A stretch of DNA of 64,000 bases from Sporosarcina sp. FSL K6-1508 (GCF_038007465.1 NZ_JBBOXF010000001.1:3297001-3361000); one strand, 5' to 3'; shown: positions 1-9,097, numbered from the stretch's first letter. A program made the numbers and translations. Notes: generated from the sequence alone by a model not told the origin.

Positions 1-206
1 GGTCATTACTCGATTCATTCTATTTTGCATTCGTAAGCCTTATCCCAACGAGTGTTAATACAGGGTTAATACCCCAAGCAGATTTAAGTAAATGGTTTAC
101 CATTATTTACCTCGTTGTCGGCGTTGGCGTAATGTTTATGTTATTGATTATCATTGGCCGAGCTGTAGTAAACATTGAGAAAAAAGAAGAAAATAAAAAT
201 CCATAA
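1..206 (+). CDS. C-terminal end of an ion-channel-like membrane protein (partial)
   Basis: The reading frame is open from the window edge to a TAA at 204. The 67 visible residues resemble the pore helix, filter region and last transmembrane helix of two-TM bacterial channels (Ion_trans_2): LDSFYFAFVS, then SVNTGLIP, then a hydrophobic helix FTIIYLVVGVGVMFMLLIII and a lysine-rich tail. The potassium filter TVGYG is not present where it would be expected; the sequence there reads IPTSVNTG, so potassium selectivity cannot be assumed. The start and the first helix lie outside the window. The assignment rests only on the pattern of the last third. Confidence 0.55.
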   Translation, partial: SLLDSFYFAFVSLIPTSVNTGLIPQADLSKWFTIIYLVVGVGVMFMLLIIIGRAVVNIEKKEENKNP

Positions 207-755
207 GAAAATGAAGTAACTTCCAGTAAACTCTAAAATAATTAAAAACTTATTTAATGAAAAGCAATTTCAAAATGAAATGCTTAATTGGTACCTATAT
301 CTGCTTTTGGAGTAGCTGAATACCCCCGAACATTTAAGTTATATGATTCGGAAGGCTGAAGACTCTTTTGTACCTTTATTAAACAAAAGGGCGCGTTTGT
401 TGAAGATCTTTTATTAGTAACTTATTAAATAAAAGCGGACTGATGGAAGCACTCCGAAAAAAGTTCAACGCCTAGTCCTGGGACTAGAGTAAAGCAATAG
501 GATGGGTTGAAGTTTTAGGTGAGAAAATGAAGGGACTGTTGTTTTGAAAGAAAAGGAAGTCTGTGCATCTTACGAAGGTTATTTTTGGGAGCGTCAAGGG
601 AGTTATGAAAAAATTGAATAAGATACAGTTTATGAATGTAAAAAGATGCCTTAGGTGACAATCAAGAAGTATTAGAAACAAACAACACTAGGATCTCATT
701 GATCTGCTAATATGAACGAGGAACAACTATGAAATGATAATACATATTTTTTATG
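207..755. other. Gene-poor stretch with a decayed coding remnant
   Basis: No intact gene is visible. On the plus strand, short open pieces are broken by stops: an AT-rich piece around 250-420 and a piece around 510-680 that reads VCASYEGYFWERQG before a TAA. These look like remnants of one or two old genes. I do not recognise the family. Confidence 0.3.
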
Positions 756-786
756 AAGACACTTTCTCATAAAGAAAGTGTCTTTG
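756..786 (+). terminator. Hairpin terminator
   Basis: A 12-bp perfect inverted repeat (aagacactttct / agaaagtgtctt, 5-nt loop) is followed by a short T run on the plus strand. The T tract is weak. It probably ends whatever was transcribed from the decayed region. Confidence 0.45.
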
Positions 787-1095
787 CTATTGAGCAGCTA
801 TAAGAGTCAGAACGTAAATACTGCAAATAGCGTACTTATCACATTTCCTTCCTCTGAGAGACATACTACAGTGAGTATCAAATCAACTTCTCGACCTACC
901 ATCCACCTAATCGCTATATAGACTAAATTTACAGATTAGATACTCCGATATATCTGCATTTACGAATAGCTAATTTCCCCTAAGAAGCATACATGCAAGT
1001 ATTTAGAAACTTCCTTCAAGTTTTTATTTGTCCCTTATTTCTTGGTCAGGTTGCTGTGATTGCATTGGCATAGAATATTTCACAAAAGGAATAAT
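787..1095. other. Intergenic, nothing recognised
   Basis: About 300 bases of AT-rich sequence with frequent stops in all frames. I see no repeat, RNA gene or coding remnant that I can name. Confidence 0.4.
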
Positions 1096-1119
1096 CCACC
1101 CTTGAGTTTGGGGATGGTC
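1083..1119 (-). terminator. Terminator downstream of the DUF4184 gene
   Basis: On the minus strand, ccatcc pairs with gggtgg (one G-U pair) across a 10-nt loop and is followed by attattcctttt. It lies directly after the stop of the minus-strand membrane protein gene. Confidence 0.45.
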
Positions 1120-1122
1120 CTT

Positions 1123-1866
1123 TTAAATCGTCAGCACCTTATATTTAATAATCAAAGAACTCACTAACAAGCTTAGTAAAAAAGAATCTATCATTCTAAT
1201 GACCCATATCCCGTAACTCATAATCGAAACATTGTCCGTCAGATACCAGAGAAATACCAGTAATCCCGCTAAAAGAGAAAGAGATGACCAAAAAATAAGT
1301 TTACGCTTAGGGGAAACACGAGTATGGTTATGGTTTCTTTGAGACAAAGCTCTAACATATATGTAAACTAAAATGATTGTTAGGCCTAATAATGTACTTC
1401 CATGTTGTAAAAATTTATACAAAGGTATCGAAAAGCCATAGATGTTAGTACTATAAGTGAAGAAAGCAGGAAACTTTAATACCATATACCCGTTGATATG
1501 TGTAAAAGAATCCCATACAACATGGGTTACCATTCCGAACAATGCAGAATAACAAAATACCAACACCTTCACTATTCCGTTAGAATCTATTCTTTTTGTA
1601 TAAGGATCTTGCAGACAAATCGGTAAATGGTTGAATAGAATTTCATGCACAAAAGTATGATAAATAAAATAAGTGAGTATCACCAGCGGTAAATTAAACC
1701 AAATGAAACCAGCGAATGTATGTCCAATATTCCCCATTGGTTGACCGCTCAAAAAATATTCGAAATCAGGAGCCATACTTCCCAATACCAGTGCAGAAAA
1801 ATGAATATATTTGCTTTTTCTTGAGAATGGCAGTATGGCTGCTGGGTGAGCAAAAGTTAGTGGCAT
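1123..1866 (-). CDS. DUF4184 family membrane protein
   Basis: 247 residues. The start MPLTFAHPAAILP and the motif GSMAPDFEYF near residue 30 are hallmarks of the DUF4184 family of integral membrane proteins, whose function is not established. A conserved His-Pro near the N-terminus and an Asp-rich MAPDFEY segment resemble the metal-ligand layout of membrane hydrolases such as YdjM, but that is only a similarity of pattern. Hydrophobic segments lie around residues 50-72, 105-125, 150-172, 190-212 and 222-243. It is transcribed alone and followed by a terminator. Length fits the family. Confidence 0.8.
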   Translation of the reverse strand: MPLTFAHPAAILPFSRKSKYIHFSALVLGSMAPDFEYFLSGQPMGNIGHTFAGFIWFNLPLVILTYFIYHTFVHEILFNHLPICLQDPYTKRIDSNGIVKVLVFCYSALFGMVTHVVWDSFTHINGYMVLKFPAFFTYSTNIYGFSIPLYKFLQHGSTLLGLTIILVYIYVRALSQRNHNHTRVSPKRKLIFWSSLSLLAGLLVFLWYLTDNVSIMSYGIWVIRMIDSFLLSLLVSSLIIKYKVLTI

Positions 1867-2048
1867 GGTTTACACTTCCATTTTTATTAACAGTCGATTT
1901 TTTTAAGCAAATGTCAGATTAGAAAAGACAATTAAAATAGCTAACGCACTCAACAAAATCCTCAAAATTTCATAAGTTGAAAATTTAATTTCTGCATCAC
2001 ACTTTCAATTATAAACGCTGGCTTTACCTATGTAATAAATCCCCTTCA

Positions 2049-3041
2049 TTACCCACTAGTCAAAAAAACTTTCCCACCAATACCTTTTGAAGAGTCAGCC
2101 ATCCGTATAGCTTGCTTCATATCCATTAAATTAAATTGAAATCCCGGCTCCATCAATCGCAATTTTTTATTTTGAATTAATTGGATGACATCATAGAAAG
2201 TTTTTTGCCATGTTTCCACTGAAACACGCTGGTTCCAGTGGCGTAGATGAAATAACTTCACATGAACCTTTGCTTTATTTGAAATGTCCGCCCAATTGAT
2301 AGGCTCGCCCGATATAAGACCAATGGTTATTAAAATGCCATTCGTTCGAACACAAAATGCCAAAGCCGTACCTGCTGCTCCACCAATCGAATCAATGGCA
2401 GCTGTTGCCCCATAGCCGTTTGTTAACTCCCAAACTGTGAGAAGTAATGAAGTTTCTGATGTATTTACAACATGTGCAGCGCCCAATTGAAGCAATTCTT
2501 CCGTATAAATATTAGTTCTTGTAACAGCAATCAATCGGAAACCGAGAATCTTAGCTAACTGAGCAAATATCCGTCCAATTGCAGATCCGCAAGCATTGAC
2601 AAGTAATGTATCGCCCGGTTTTAACTTTAGTTCTTCAGTGCATATAATCCATGCAGTTAACGGGTTGATATAGAGTTGTGCTCCTGTAAAATCATCTATC
2701 GCATTTGGTAAGGGTACGGCCAAATCTACTGATGTTTTAACAAGTTCTTGCCAAGTACCTTCCCCCCGCAAAGGTAGAACACGTCGCCCGATGAGTTCTC
2801 TGGAAATTCCACGTCCTACATCCTCTATAATACCGACACCTTCGTAGCCAGGGATGCCCGGCAAAGATATACGATGAGAATACGCCCCTTTGATAGGAAT
2901 TAAATCGGACGGATTGATAGGGCACAACTTCATTCTTACAAGGACCTCGCCGCTCACAATAGGTTGAATGATTTTATCCTCAACTGTTAATACATCTTGA
3001 GGGTTTCCGATTTCATGAAATGTAATGCACTTGGCTAGCAA
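2049..3041 (-). CDS. Zinc-independent MDR-family oxidoreductase (quinone/enoyl reductase type)
   Basis: 330 residues with the medium-chain dehydrogenase/reductase layout. The N-terminal GroES-like half (about 1-125) includes PSDLIPIKGAY and PGYEGVGIIEDVG. The Rossmann half has LLVNACGSAIGRIFAQLAK near 146-163, where the usual GGSAVG has changed slightly. Structural zinc cysteines are absent, so it is closest to the quinone reductase or trans-2-enoyl reductase (ETR/MECR) branch, which reduces a double bond with NADPH. The substrate cannot be read from sequence. The start is a TTG with a very strong AAGGAGGTGATT Shine-Dalgarno 7 nt upstream. It appears to be a single-gene unit. Confidence 0.8.
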   Translation of the reverse strand: MLAKCITFHEIGNPQDVLTVEDKIIQPIVSGEVLVRMKLCPINPSDLIPIKGAYSHRISLPGIPGYEGVGIIEDVGRGISRELIGRRVLPLRGEGTWQELVKTSVDLAVPLPNAIDDFTGAQLYINPLTAWIICTEELKLKPGDTLLVNACGSAIGRIFAQLAKILGFRLIAVTRTNIYTEELLQLGAAHVVNTSETSLLLTVWELTNGYGATAAIDSIGGAAGTALAFCVRTNGILITIGLISGEPINWADISNKAKVHVKLFHLRHWNQRVSVETWQKTFYDVIQLIQNKKLRLMEPGFQFNLMDMKQAIRMADSSKGIGGKVFLTSG

Positions 3042-3123
3042 ATAATCACCTCCTTAAGATTCCACTAGATACTCTCTTGCTTTAAACCTTCAATACTTTC
3101 TTTTATTTTCTAAACAATGCCAC

Positions 3124-4167
3124 TCATACGCTTAGCTTCACCTGATACAATCGCATTGCCTTCAAGTCCCCTTCATACTCAAAGGTCCCCTGCTCGATTA
3201 AACACCGAAGGCGGTATTCCATCCATTCAATCCCTCTATATTGCTCCATATGACCACATACTTCACCAATAACACGAGCAGCTTTGATAAAATCAAGTGT
3301 TTCTTCTTCCGCATGCATCCTTTTTGCACAAGCAATAATGAAATCATCATCACCATCTATATTCGTATTATGCCAGAGCTCATTATCCTCCCACGTACGA
3401 ATGAGGTATGGTTCATCAGACAGCATACTAGAGCTTTCTTCGAGCAACATATTCCATCCTTCCTGACATAACGTCTCTCGCTTCGCTATCTGCACAGGTC
3501 GCATGTCGTATTGCTCATAAATGAGCAATAATTCATCAGAACAAAGTTGACTTGATATTTGAGGATAGTCCTCTTCTGCCAGTACAGGATATGTATAGAG
3601 TTCATGAAAGGCTGAAAAGGTATTGAGGATAAAAATGGTGTTCCACTTGTCTTTCAGCAATGCGAGGACAAGACGTAATCCGGTTTGTTCATGTGCGTTA
3701 TTGCCTGTCCACACGACGATGTCTTGGTAGGGTGGAATTGTTTTGATATTTTCAATGGCTTCCATCATTCCATGCATATACGCGTCACGTTCATTGATTG
3801 CATCTTGGAACCGATCTTTCAACCACTGAAAGCGTGCTTGAATTCCCTCTTTTGTATGCAAATTCTTCACAGGACCAACCGAAAAATTATCTGGTAAAAC
3901 AAGGACCTCTTCGGTTTCCTTATAAGCAGTGTCGTGAAATGCAACACGTAAGCTACCAGCTGTCGAATCACCAAAAACAATATGTACCGTTTGTGTATGT
4001 GGGACTGGTGATAGGGCCATAAGCGAATGTTTCATTTTGTTTAAATCCTTAACAAATTGTGTCGGTTCATTCATTTCAGCTTGTAAAAATAGTTGGAAAA
4101 GTAATGACTTTGTCTCCGTATCGTTTAATTTTGTAATAGCTCGTTTGAGTTGATTGGCTTTTTCCAA
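3124..4167 (-). CDS. DUF1835/DUF3658 domain protein
   Basis: 347 residues. HIVFGDSTAGSLRVAF (about residues 62-77) is the typical DUF1835 opening; the C-terminal half, with EDNELWHNTNIDGDDDF and further on the CxxH-type HMEQYRGIEWMEYRLR segment, matches the associated DUF3658 region. The function of the family is unknown. The start is TTG, 8 nt after GGAGG. The gene lies 34 bp downstream of the TPR gene on the same strand and is probably co-transcribed with it. An N-terminal helical segment of about 55 residues precedes the domain. Confidence 0.75.
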   Translation of the reverse strand: MEKANQLKRAITKLNDTETKSLLFQLFLQAEMNEPTQFVKDLNKMKHSLMALSPVPHTQTVHIVFGDSTAGSLRVAFHDTAYKETEEVLVLPDNFSVGPVKNLHTKEGIQARFQWLKDRFQDAINERDAYMHGMMEAIENIKTIPPYQDIVVWTGNNAHEQTGLRLVLALLKDKWNTIFILNTFSAFHELYTYPVLAEEDYPQISSQLCSDELLLIYEQYDMRPVQIAKRETLCQEGWNMLLEESSSMLSDEPYLIRTWEDNELWHNTNIDGDDDFIIACAKRMHAEEETLDFIKAARVIGEVCGHMEQYRGIEWMEYRLRCLIEQGTFEYEGDLKAMRLYQVKLSV

Positions 4168-4201
4168 TAACTTCTCCTCCTTTTTATCAAGTAAAAGGCC
4201 G

Positions 4202-4687
4202 CTAACTCCAACTATCGTCTAATTTATCTGAATAAAAGTTGATTGCTTTTTTATAGCTCAAAATCTCCTGATCTGTCGTCGTGTCTACCAAGCACTTAAG
4301 TAGTAATTCCATGGCACCCTGATGATCCTTTAAATTGTAGAGCGTCATCGAATAGAATACCTGAATGACCCGATTGTTTGGATATAAATCCATCCCTTTT
4401 AGAAATACTTGTTTAGACTTTTCATAGTCACCCAATGTTCTATAGGTACTTCCAAGTCCCAGTAAGGCTCCCTCAAATTCTTTTGCAGCTAGCCCCAATT
4501 CAATCGCCTTTTCATAAAAGGGCACTGCTTGTAATTCTTCTCCTAACACATCAAAACTCCATGCACATTGATAGTTGATAAATGCATCCTCTGGAAACAC
4601 ATTTACTAGTTTTAGCAGTAATTCATTCGATTCCTCGCATTTCCCTTCTGCACGTAATTCAATTGCCCGACTTACATCTGCTTTCAT
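4202..4687 (-). CDS. Tetratricopeptide repeat protein
   Basis: About 161 residues made almost entirely of TPR helices: alternating small and aromatic residues in units such as INYQCAWSFDVLGEELQAVPFYEKAIE and LGLGSTYRTLGDYEKSKQVFLKGMDLYP, four units in total. It resembles the short TPR_5 proteins of Bacillales and should be a cytoplasmic protein-binding scaffold. The ATG at 4687 is chosen because GGAGG (4697-4701) sits 9 nt upstream; the in-frame TTG at 4696 directly abuts that site and is unlikely. It forms a two-gene unit with the DUF1835 protein. Confidence 0.8.
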   Translation of the reverse strand: MKADVSRAIELRAEGKCEESNELLLKLVNVFPEDAFINYQCAWSFDVLGEELQAVPFYEKAIELGLAAKEFEGALLGLGSTYRTLGDYEKSKQVFLKGMDLYPNNRVIQVFYSMTLYNLKDHQGAMELLLKCLVDTTTDQEILSYKKAINFYSDKLDDSWS

Positions 4688-4855
4688 CGACGCCAACCTC
4701 CATATAGACTCCGTTAAATGATACTTTAGAAAAAAATATTTAAGTTCTTACGCTAGTACTTCTTACAGCACAATATCCTTTAATTGGGCAAAATCAAAGA
4801 TGGATTATTTTTATGATTAAATGATAAATACGTAACGTGTAAATGTATGTGATAT

Positions 4856-5593
4856 TCAAACCAGTTTTATAATATAGTGTAGATATTTACGAACTTGAGT
4901 GATCCTTTCAGTTAATGAAGCTGCGACGATGACGTAGAATTGTTCACTCTCATCCGTTTTATATAATTTGCGCACAGTCCTTCTTTCATCCGGCCATAAT
5001 CCAACCAACAAATTTGTTTCTTCCATTTCGCGCGCTATATTGTATAAATAGCCATTGGATGGGGACCAGCCAAACAAGCTATTCAATTGCCCCTGAACCT
5101 CAGCCATATAAAAAGAGTTACGATGTAAGCTAAAACGTAGTGTCATAAATCGAACCACATCTTTGACAGATAACAGCTTTGATATAAACGGTCTAAAATC
5201 ATTGTGTAATGGCTCAATTTCAACTTCAACATGCGGCGGCAGGCCATTCTTGGTTAGAAAATAGTAGAATCGATCTATGACAGTAGATACTTCACTAAAC
5301 CGATGCGCATAAATAGTTTTATATTCATGAAGACGAGCTTTTCCTTTTTCAGTAATATGAAAGAACTTTTTACGACCTACTGTTTGAGAGCGAAGATAGC
5401 CACTGTTTTCTAATGTGTTAGCAGTACGTGCGACATATTCATAAGAAACAGAACGTCCTGGGAAATCTAAGTTGAATTGTTCATAGAGTGCTCTTGAATA
5501 ACTTGTTCGTTCTAAAAGAGTACTTAATAAAAAAAGAGATAGAGTATCGCCGACACTAAAACCAACAGCTTGTTGAAAGGAAGGTATTTCCAT
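4856..5593 (-). CDS. Transcriptional regulator with two PadR-like winged-helix domains
   Basis: 245 residues. The first half (about 12-95) has a PadR-type winged helix: DTLSLFLLSTLLE, a recognition-helix region YEYVARTANTLENSGYL, then a wing with GRKKFFHITEKGKARL. The second half (about 145-235) repeats the layout: FGWSPSNGYLYNIAREMEE, LLVGLWPDERRTVRKLYKT, which is the PadR W-P-S-G-Y-L-Y pattern. Such a tandem could bind DNA as a monomer or sense a ligand with one copy. The start is ATG, 8 nt after AGGAG; an upstream in-frame GTG overlaps that site. No effector is evident. It stands alone between non-coding stretches. Confidence 0.65.
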   Translation of the reverse strand: MEIPSFQQAVGFSVGDTLSLFLLSTLLERTSYSRALYEQFNLDFPGRSVSYEYVARTANTLENSGYLRSQTVGRKKFFHITEKGKARLHEYKTIYAHRFSEVSTVIDRFYYFLTKNGLPPHVEVEIEPLHNDFRPFISKLLSVKDVVRFMTLRFSLHRNSFYMAEVQGQLNSLFGWSPSNGYLYNIAREMEETNLLVGLWPDERRTVRKLYKTDESEQFYVIVAASLTERITQVRKYLHYIIKLV

Positions 5594-5956
5594 TCTAAAC
5601 ACTCCTAATATTTTAAATAATCATACACCTCGCTAGTCCATATATCAAGACAAATATCCGTTGCGATGTGTCCTCTTCTCCCTAAAGATATTCCCTTTCT
5701 TTTAACTGTAGTTTTTGCCTTCACTTGAATAAGTGTTCGGGGGATATAGTATGGATGTATAATAAACTAGTTGCGAGCAATGTATTTGTATATGCACTAG
5801 CGAGGTTTCGTATAACAGGAATATATGCATGGTTTTAAATTTTCGAAAAATGGTAGTTTAATAATCACCCCAAAAATCATTTTCTGATACTATTCTTGTT
5901 GAAATGAAAGCTGCTGTTCCTGCAGATTTCAGCTTTGGTTATACAATCGTGCAAGG
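5594..5956. other. Intergenic upstream of the PadR-like gene
   Basis: About 360 bases without a recognisable gene. It contains the promoter region of the minus-strand regulator (AT-rich, 5600-5660). A short open piece starting at 5904 on the plus strand leads into the remnant that follows. Confidence 0.35.
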
Positions 5957-6067
5957 AATTTGCCAAACCAAACTGGGACACATTACGGGATTGTATCTGG
6001 ACGTAAATTGTTCACTGTAATTGAAGACCAAGTAATGCCAACACGTTTAAATAGCTTTAATATTTAA
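5957..6067 (+). pseudogene. Short coding remnant
   Basis: The plus strand is open from about 5957 to a TAA at 6065-6067 and reads GTHYGIVSGRKLFTVIEDQV followed by MPTRLNSFNI. The protein-like composition suggests the C-terminal end of a lost gene. An overlapping frame from ATG 5904 (MKAAVPADFSFGYTIVQ) may be its upstream part after a frameshift. I do not recognise the family. Confidence 0.3.
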
Positions 6068-6070
6068 AAT

Positions 6071-6100
6071 GGACCCCTTACTTTAGTACATAGGGGGTCC
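6071..6100 (-). terminator. Terminator of fni
   Basis: ggacccc at 6071-6077 pairs with ggggtcc at 6094-6100. Read on the minus strand it is followed by attttaaat. It lies 20 bp past the stop of the isomerase gene. Confidence 0.55.
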
Positions 6101-6119
6101 GTGATTATAAGTTTTAACA

Positions 6120-7154
6120 TTAACGAATCTGATAACTGACCCGATCCGTCTTTTTTAACTCTTCCAGTGATGCTGCTCCAATACCGAACATCGCCAATCG
6201 AAGTTCCAATTCTCTTGTTTCCATCACTTCTAGGACATCGTTGGCAGACTGCGTTGCTTCCTTCAGAATTGACCTGCCAAAACCGACCATATCTGCTCCT
6301 AGTGCAATGGCTTTTGCTGCATCCAGACCGGTATGCATTCCACCGCTTGCGATTATCGGTTGCTTATCGATTTGAGCTCGCACCGAAGTGATACATTCGA
6401 CTGTTGGTAGTCCCCAATCACTGAATGCCTCGGCTGCAATTCTTTTCACAGGAGATGTTGAACGGAATTTTTCCACTTGACTCCATGATGTACCGCCCGC
6501 TCCCGCAACATCTATAAAGGAAACTCCCGCATCGCATAATTTCTTAGCAGTGGCCCCATCGATTCCCCAACCAACTTCCTTCACACCAACCGGTACTTCC
6601 AACTCGTTGCAAAGCCATTCTATTTTCCCCAATAAACTTTTGAAATTCGTATCACCTTCAGGTTGAATCACTTCCTGAATACTGTTCAAATGTAGGACAA
6701 GTGCATCTGCTTCTGTTATATCAATGATGCGAAGACATTCATCTACGCCGAAGCCATAATTGAGCTGAACCGCGCCTAAATTAGCGATTATCGGGATGCT
6801 CGGTGCATATTTTCTTACTTGAAAAGAGGCTCGATGTTCCGCACTTTCAATCAGTGCACGTGTCGAGCCTAAAGCTAATCCCCAGCCTCTTTCTTCCGCA
6901 GCTTCAGCAAGGTTTCGATTGATTGTTTCGGCGAAAGCCGCCCCGCCGGTCATAGAACTGATAAGAAATGGTGTTTTGCACTTGTGCCCTAAAAATGTCG
7001 TATCAATTGCTAGTTCACGGAAATCGATTTCGGGTAACGCATTATGTATAAATCTTACTTTTTCAAAACCGGTTGTAATTGTATCACCCGTTACGTTCTC
7101 ATTCAATGTGATTTGAATATGCTCTGATTTTCTTTGGTTGATTGGCCCCGCCAT
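6120..7154 (-). CDS. fni: Type 2 isopentenyl-diphosphate delta-isomerase
   Basis: 344 residues, the usual length. This FMN- and NADPH-requiring enzyme interconverts isopentenyl and dimethylallyl diphosphate in isoprenoid synthesis. Family signatures are SSMTGG (about 66-71), the Gln and Glu-containing HLNSIQEVIQPEGD, the FMN/metal segment VGVKEVGWG, VAGAGGTSW, and the C-terminal ASGGMHTGLDAAKAIALGA phosphate-binding loop. No mevalonate-pathway genes are nearby, so it is a stand-alone unit, as is common in Bacillales that use the MEP route. AGGAAAGGTGAG precedes the ATG by about ten bases. Confidence 0.95.
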   Translation of the reverse strand: MAGPINQRKSEHIQITLNENVTGDTITTGFEKVRFIHNALPEIDFRELAIDTTFLGHKCKTPFLISSMTGGAAFAETINRNLAEAAEERGWGLALGSTRALIESAEHRASFQVRKYAPSIPIIANLGAVQLNYGFGVDECLRIIDITEADALVLHLNSIQEVIQPEGDTNFKSLLGKIEWLCNELEVPVGVKEVGWGIDGATAKKLCDAGVSFIDVAGAGGTSWSQVEKFRSTSPVKRIAAEAFSDWGLPTVECITSVRAQIDKQPIIASGGMHTGLDAAKAIALGADMVGFGRSILKEATQSANDVLEVMETRELELRLAMFGIGAASLEELKKTDRVSYQIR

Positions 7155-7208
7155 TTGAAAACACTCACCTTTCCTGTTGATGTTAATGATAACTCATTAA
7201 TCGTTTTA

Positions 7209-7492
7209 TTAGAAGTTATCGTATTGCTGTGGTGTGTTCCCCTTAGTCTCCTTCACAAAAGGACGAATTAGTTGCTGGGTATTCCCTTTGATGTCATCTA
7301 CTTCTACTATAAATGTCCATTCATCACCATAATCGTACACATATAGTAATTTCTGCCCTGAAGAAAGGTCCAAAGCTCCGATTTGCATTTCCGCAACATT
7401 CGTACGGCCGTAGTCATCATCAGGAGATGAGCTATAATCTTGAGCCTACTTTTTGCCATCATAAAATAAGCGTACTGAAAATCATCATCAAA
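7209..7492 (-). pseudogene. Broken plasmid pRiA4b ORF-3-like protein gene
   Basis: On the minus strand, the piece FDDDFQYAYF (7462-7491) is followed, after a frame change, by a frame with one internal TAG and then SPDDDYGRTNVAEMQIGALD, LLYVYDYGDEWTFIVEV and a TAA at 7209-7211. The D-F-D-D-D-x-x-Y-A-F and Y-x-Y-D-x-G-D-E-W motifs are those of the pRiA4b ORF-3-like family (PF07929), of unknown function. A frameshift, a nonsense codon and a missing N-terminal part show it is dead. Flanking sequence to 7700 has nothing else I can name. Confidence 0.6.
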
Positions 7493-7701
7493 GGATTGCT
7501 TGGAAAAATAATCACATTTCTAATCCTCTTACTGATTATCTTATATGTAATTTAAAGTTCACGACAACATATTTATAGGAATCTATTTTAGAATCTTGAG
7601 AAGTGAATTTTTATTTTCCGCCAAATACATTTATGTGATACCTATCTGCTCATGACCTCAAATTGTTCCTTAATGGAATGACACATCCTATCACACCATA
7701 A

Positions 7702-8607
7702 TTATCCATATAAGTTCTCCGCCGCTTCCGTATACCATTTCGGAATTAGTAGCTTAAAATCATCAAATTGATCCATCGTGAACACTGTGTATTTTTTGAA
7801 CTTCTGTTGTTGTTCTAGCCCAATTTCGTTCGACCATACTTCTGCAGAAAGGATATGAATAGCAGCATACAGCCGATGTAATGCCCAGAAAGACTCTGAA
7901 ATGGGGCGGTTCTTATGATAACCATCTAATACTCCACGCGAATAGGCTATACTGACAGGGACATTAAAATATTCCATTTTGTAAAACTCATTTACCGGAT
8001 CTCCATGCGTAATCTTTTGCATATCGATCAAACCCGTAAACTGATCCTCTTGAATCAAGATGTTTCCTGGATGAAAATCATAATGTTGTATGTGACTAGG
8101 ACGCTCCTTTAACAGCTGCAAATGCTCGTGTACAAAGCTCAACACCCGTAAATATCTCTTATTTTGCGCGGCGATTTTCTCATACCGCGGAGCAAGTCGT
8201 TCTACACGCTCCGTCCATCGTTCTTCCCAAGTTGTAGAATCAGTGAGCGCTGGAATGCTGTGCATGTTCCGAAGTGTTTGTCCGACTTGTTGACCGATTC
8301 GATATTGCACCGAAGTACTTCGTGTTGGTAACACTACGTCTCCATTTTCCCCCATAATATAATCCAAAATCACGTATCCATATCCCTCATTTATTCCTAC
8401 CTCATGTACATACGGAATACGAGGGTCGATTGCATGCACCGCATTCGTTAAAAGTGCCTGCTTTTCTAACTGGCTAACAGCACTAGTTGGTGAAATGCGC
8501 AATAAATACCTATTATCAACACGCCACTTCACATCAGTTGAAAATCCTTCGTTGATTAACACATATGATAAACAGTTTTCGAAAAAAGCTATTTTAGGAA
8601 TATCCAT
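7702..8607 (-). CDS. Aminoglycoside-phosphotransferase-fold kinase
   Basis: 301 residues from the ATG at 8607, which has AAAGGGGGAAAG upstream; a longer frame reaching back to 8721 runs into the neighbouring acetyltransferase gene and lacks a ribosome site. The catalytic loop HYDFHPGN lies at about 175-182 (Asp177 as base, Asn182 for Mg2+), followed by the metal-binding segment GLIDMQK near 192-198. The nucleotide-lobe part starts with VDNRYLLRIS and E64-like EVG elements. The family includes antibiotic kinases, choline kinases and fructosamine kinases; the substrate is not evident. In the metal-binding segment a Met replaces the usual Trp. It lies just downstream of a GNAT gene on the same strand. 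Confidence 0.75.
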   Translation of the reverse strand: MDIPKIAFFENCLSYVLINEGFSTDVKWRVDNRYLLRISPTSAVSQLEKQALLTNAVHAIDPRIPYVHEVGINEGYGYVILDYIMGENGDVVLPTRSTSVQYRIGQQVGQTLRNMHSIPALTDSTTWEERWTERVERLAPRYEKIAAQNKRYLRVLSFVHEHLQLLKERPSHIQHYDFHPGNILIQEDQFTGLIDMQKITHGDPVNEFYKMEYFNVPVSIAYSRGVLDGYHKNRPISESFWALHRLYAAIHILSAEVWSNEIGLEQQQKFKKYTVFTMDQFDDFKLLIPKWYTEAAENLYG

Positions 8608-8674
8608 CTTCTTTCCCCCTTTAGCAGAATGCGAAAAAGTCCTTTCTCGAATCCATCCGATACAATGATAAAAG

Positions 8675-9097
8675 CTAACTAAGGAGCATCTTGAAGTAGA
8701 TAATTTCCGGGTCGCCTTCATCTAAATTTTCAACATAGCCACTCTTGACGAATCCAATAGAAATAAATAATTTTTGCATATTTTCGTTTGATTGATTGGT
8801 AGAAGAAAACACTTTTTGAGTAGGAGAAATTGTTTCAAAATACCTCATTAGTGATTTAGCATATCCTTTTTTTCTTTCTAAAGGATGAACAATGACAAGG
8901 GCAATGAAGCTACAATTAAAAAAATCAGTGTTATAAATTAAGAAACCAACTATTGAAGAGTCTGTTTTGGCTACCAAGCACCTCTTTTCCTCTATTGCAA
9001 CTTTCAAATAGTTTTTTCTACTGTAAGATCCAATTACCCCGTTGTCAATTTCTGAAATATCAATCAATTCACCTGGTTCAGCTAGTGTAATCTGCAT
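8675..9097 (-). CDS. GNAT family N-acetyltransferase
   Basis: About 140 residues with the GNAT fold: SSIVGFLIYN (strand 4), IALVIVHPLERKKGYAKSLMRYF, which carries the acetyl-CoA pyrophosphate loop R-K-K-G-Y-A, then SSTNQSNENMQKLFISIGFVKSG. It should transfer acetyl from acetyl-CoA to an unknown amine. The start is uncertain. A GTG at 9106 is too close to AGAAGG, while a TTG at 9100 and an ATG at 9097 have spacings of 8 and 11; the ATG is reported. The gene precedes the phosphotransferase, and the pair may share a transcript. Confidence 0.8.
   Translation of the reverse strand: MQITLAEPGELIDISEIDNGVIGSYSRKNYLKVAIEEKRCLVAKTDSSIVGFLIYNTDFFNCSFIALVIVHPLERKKGYAKSLMRYFETISPTQKVFSSTNQSNENMQKLFISIGFVKSGYVENLDEGDPEIIYFKMLLS

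Noticed and set aside
484..681. 65-codon minus-strand frame rich in Phe and Leu
   Set aside because: Composition is that of the complement of AT-rich sequence; the plus strand holds a more protein-like decayed frame.
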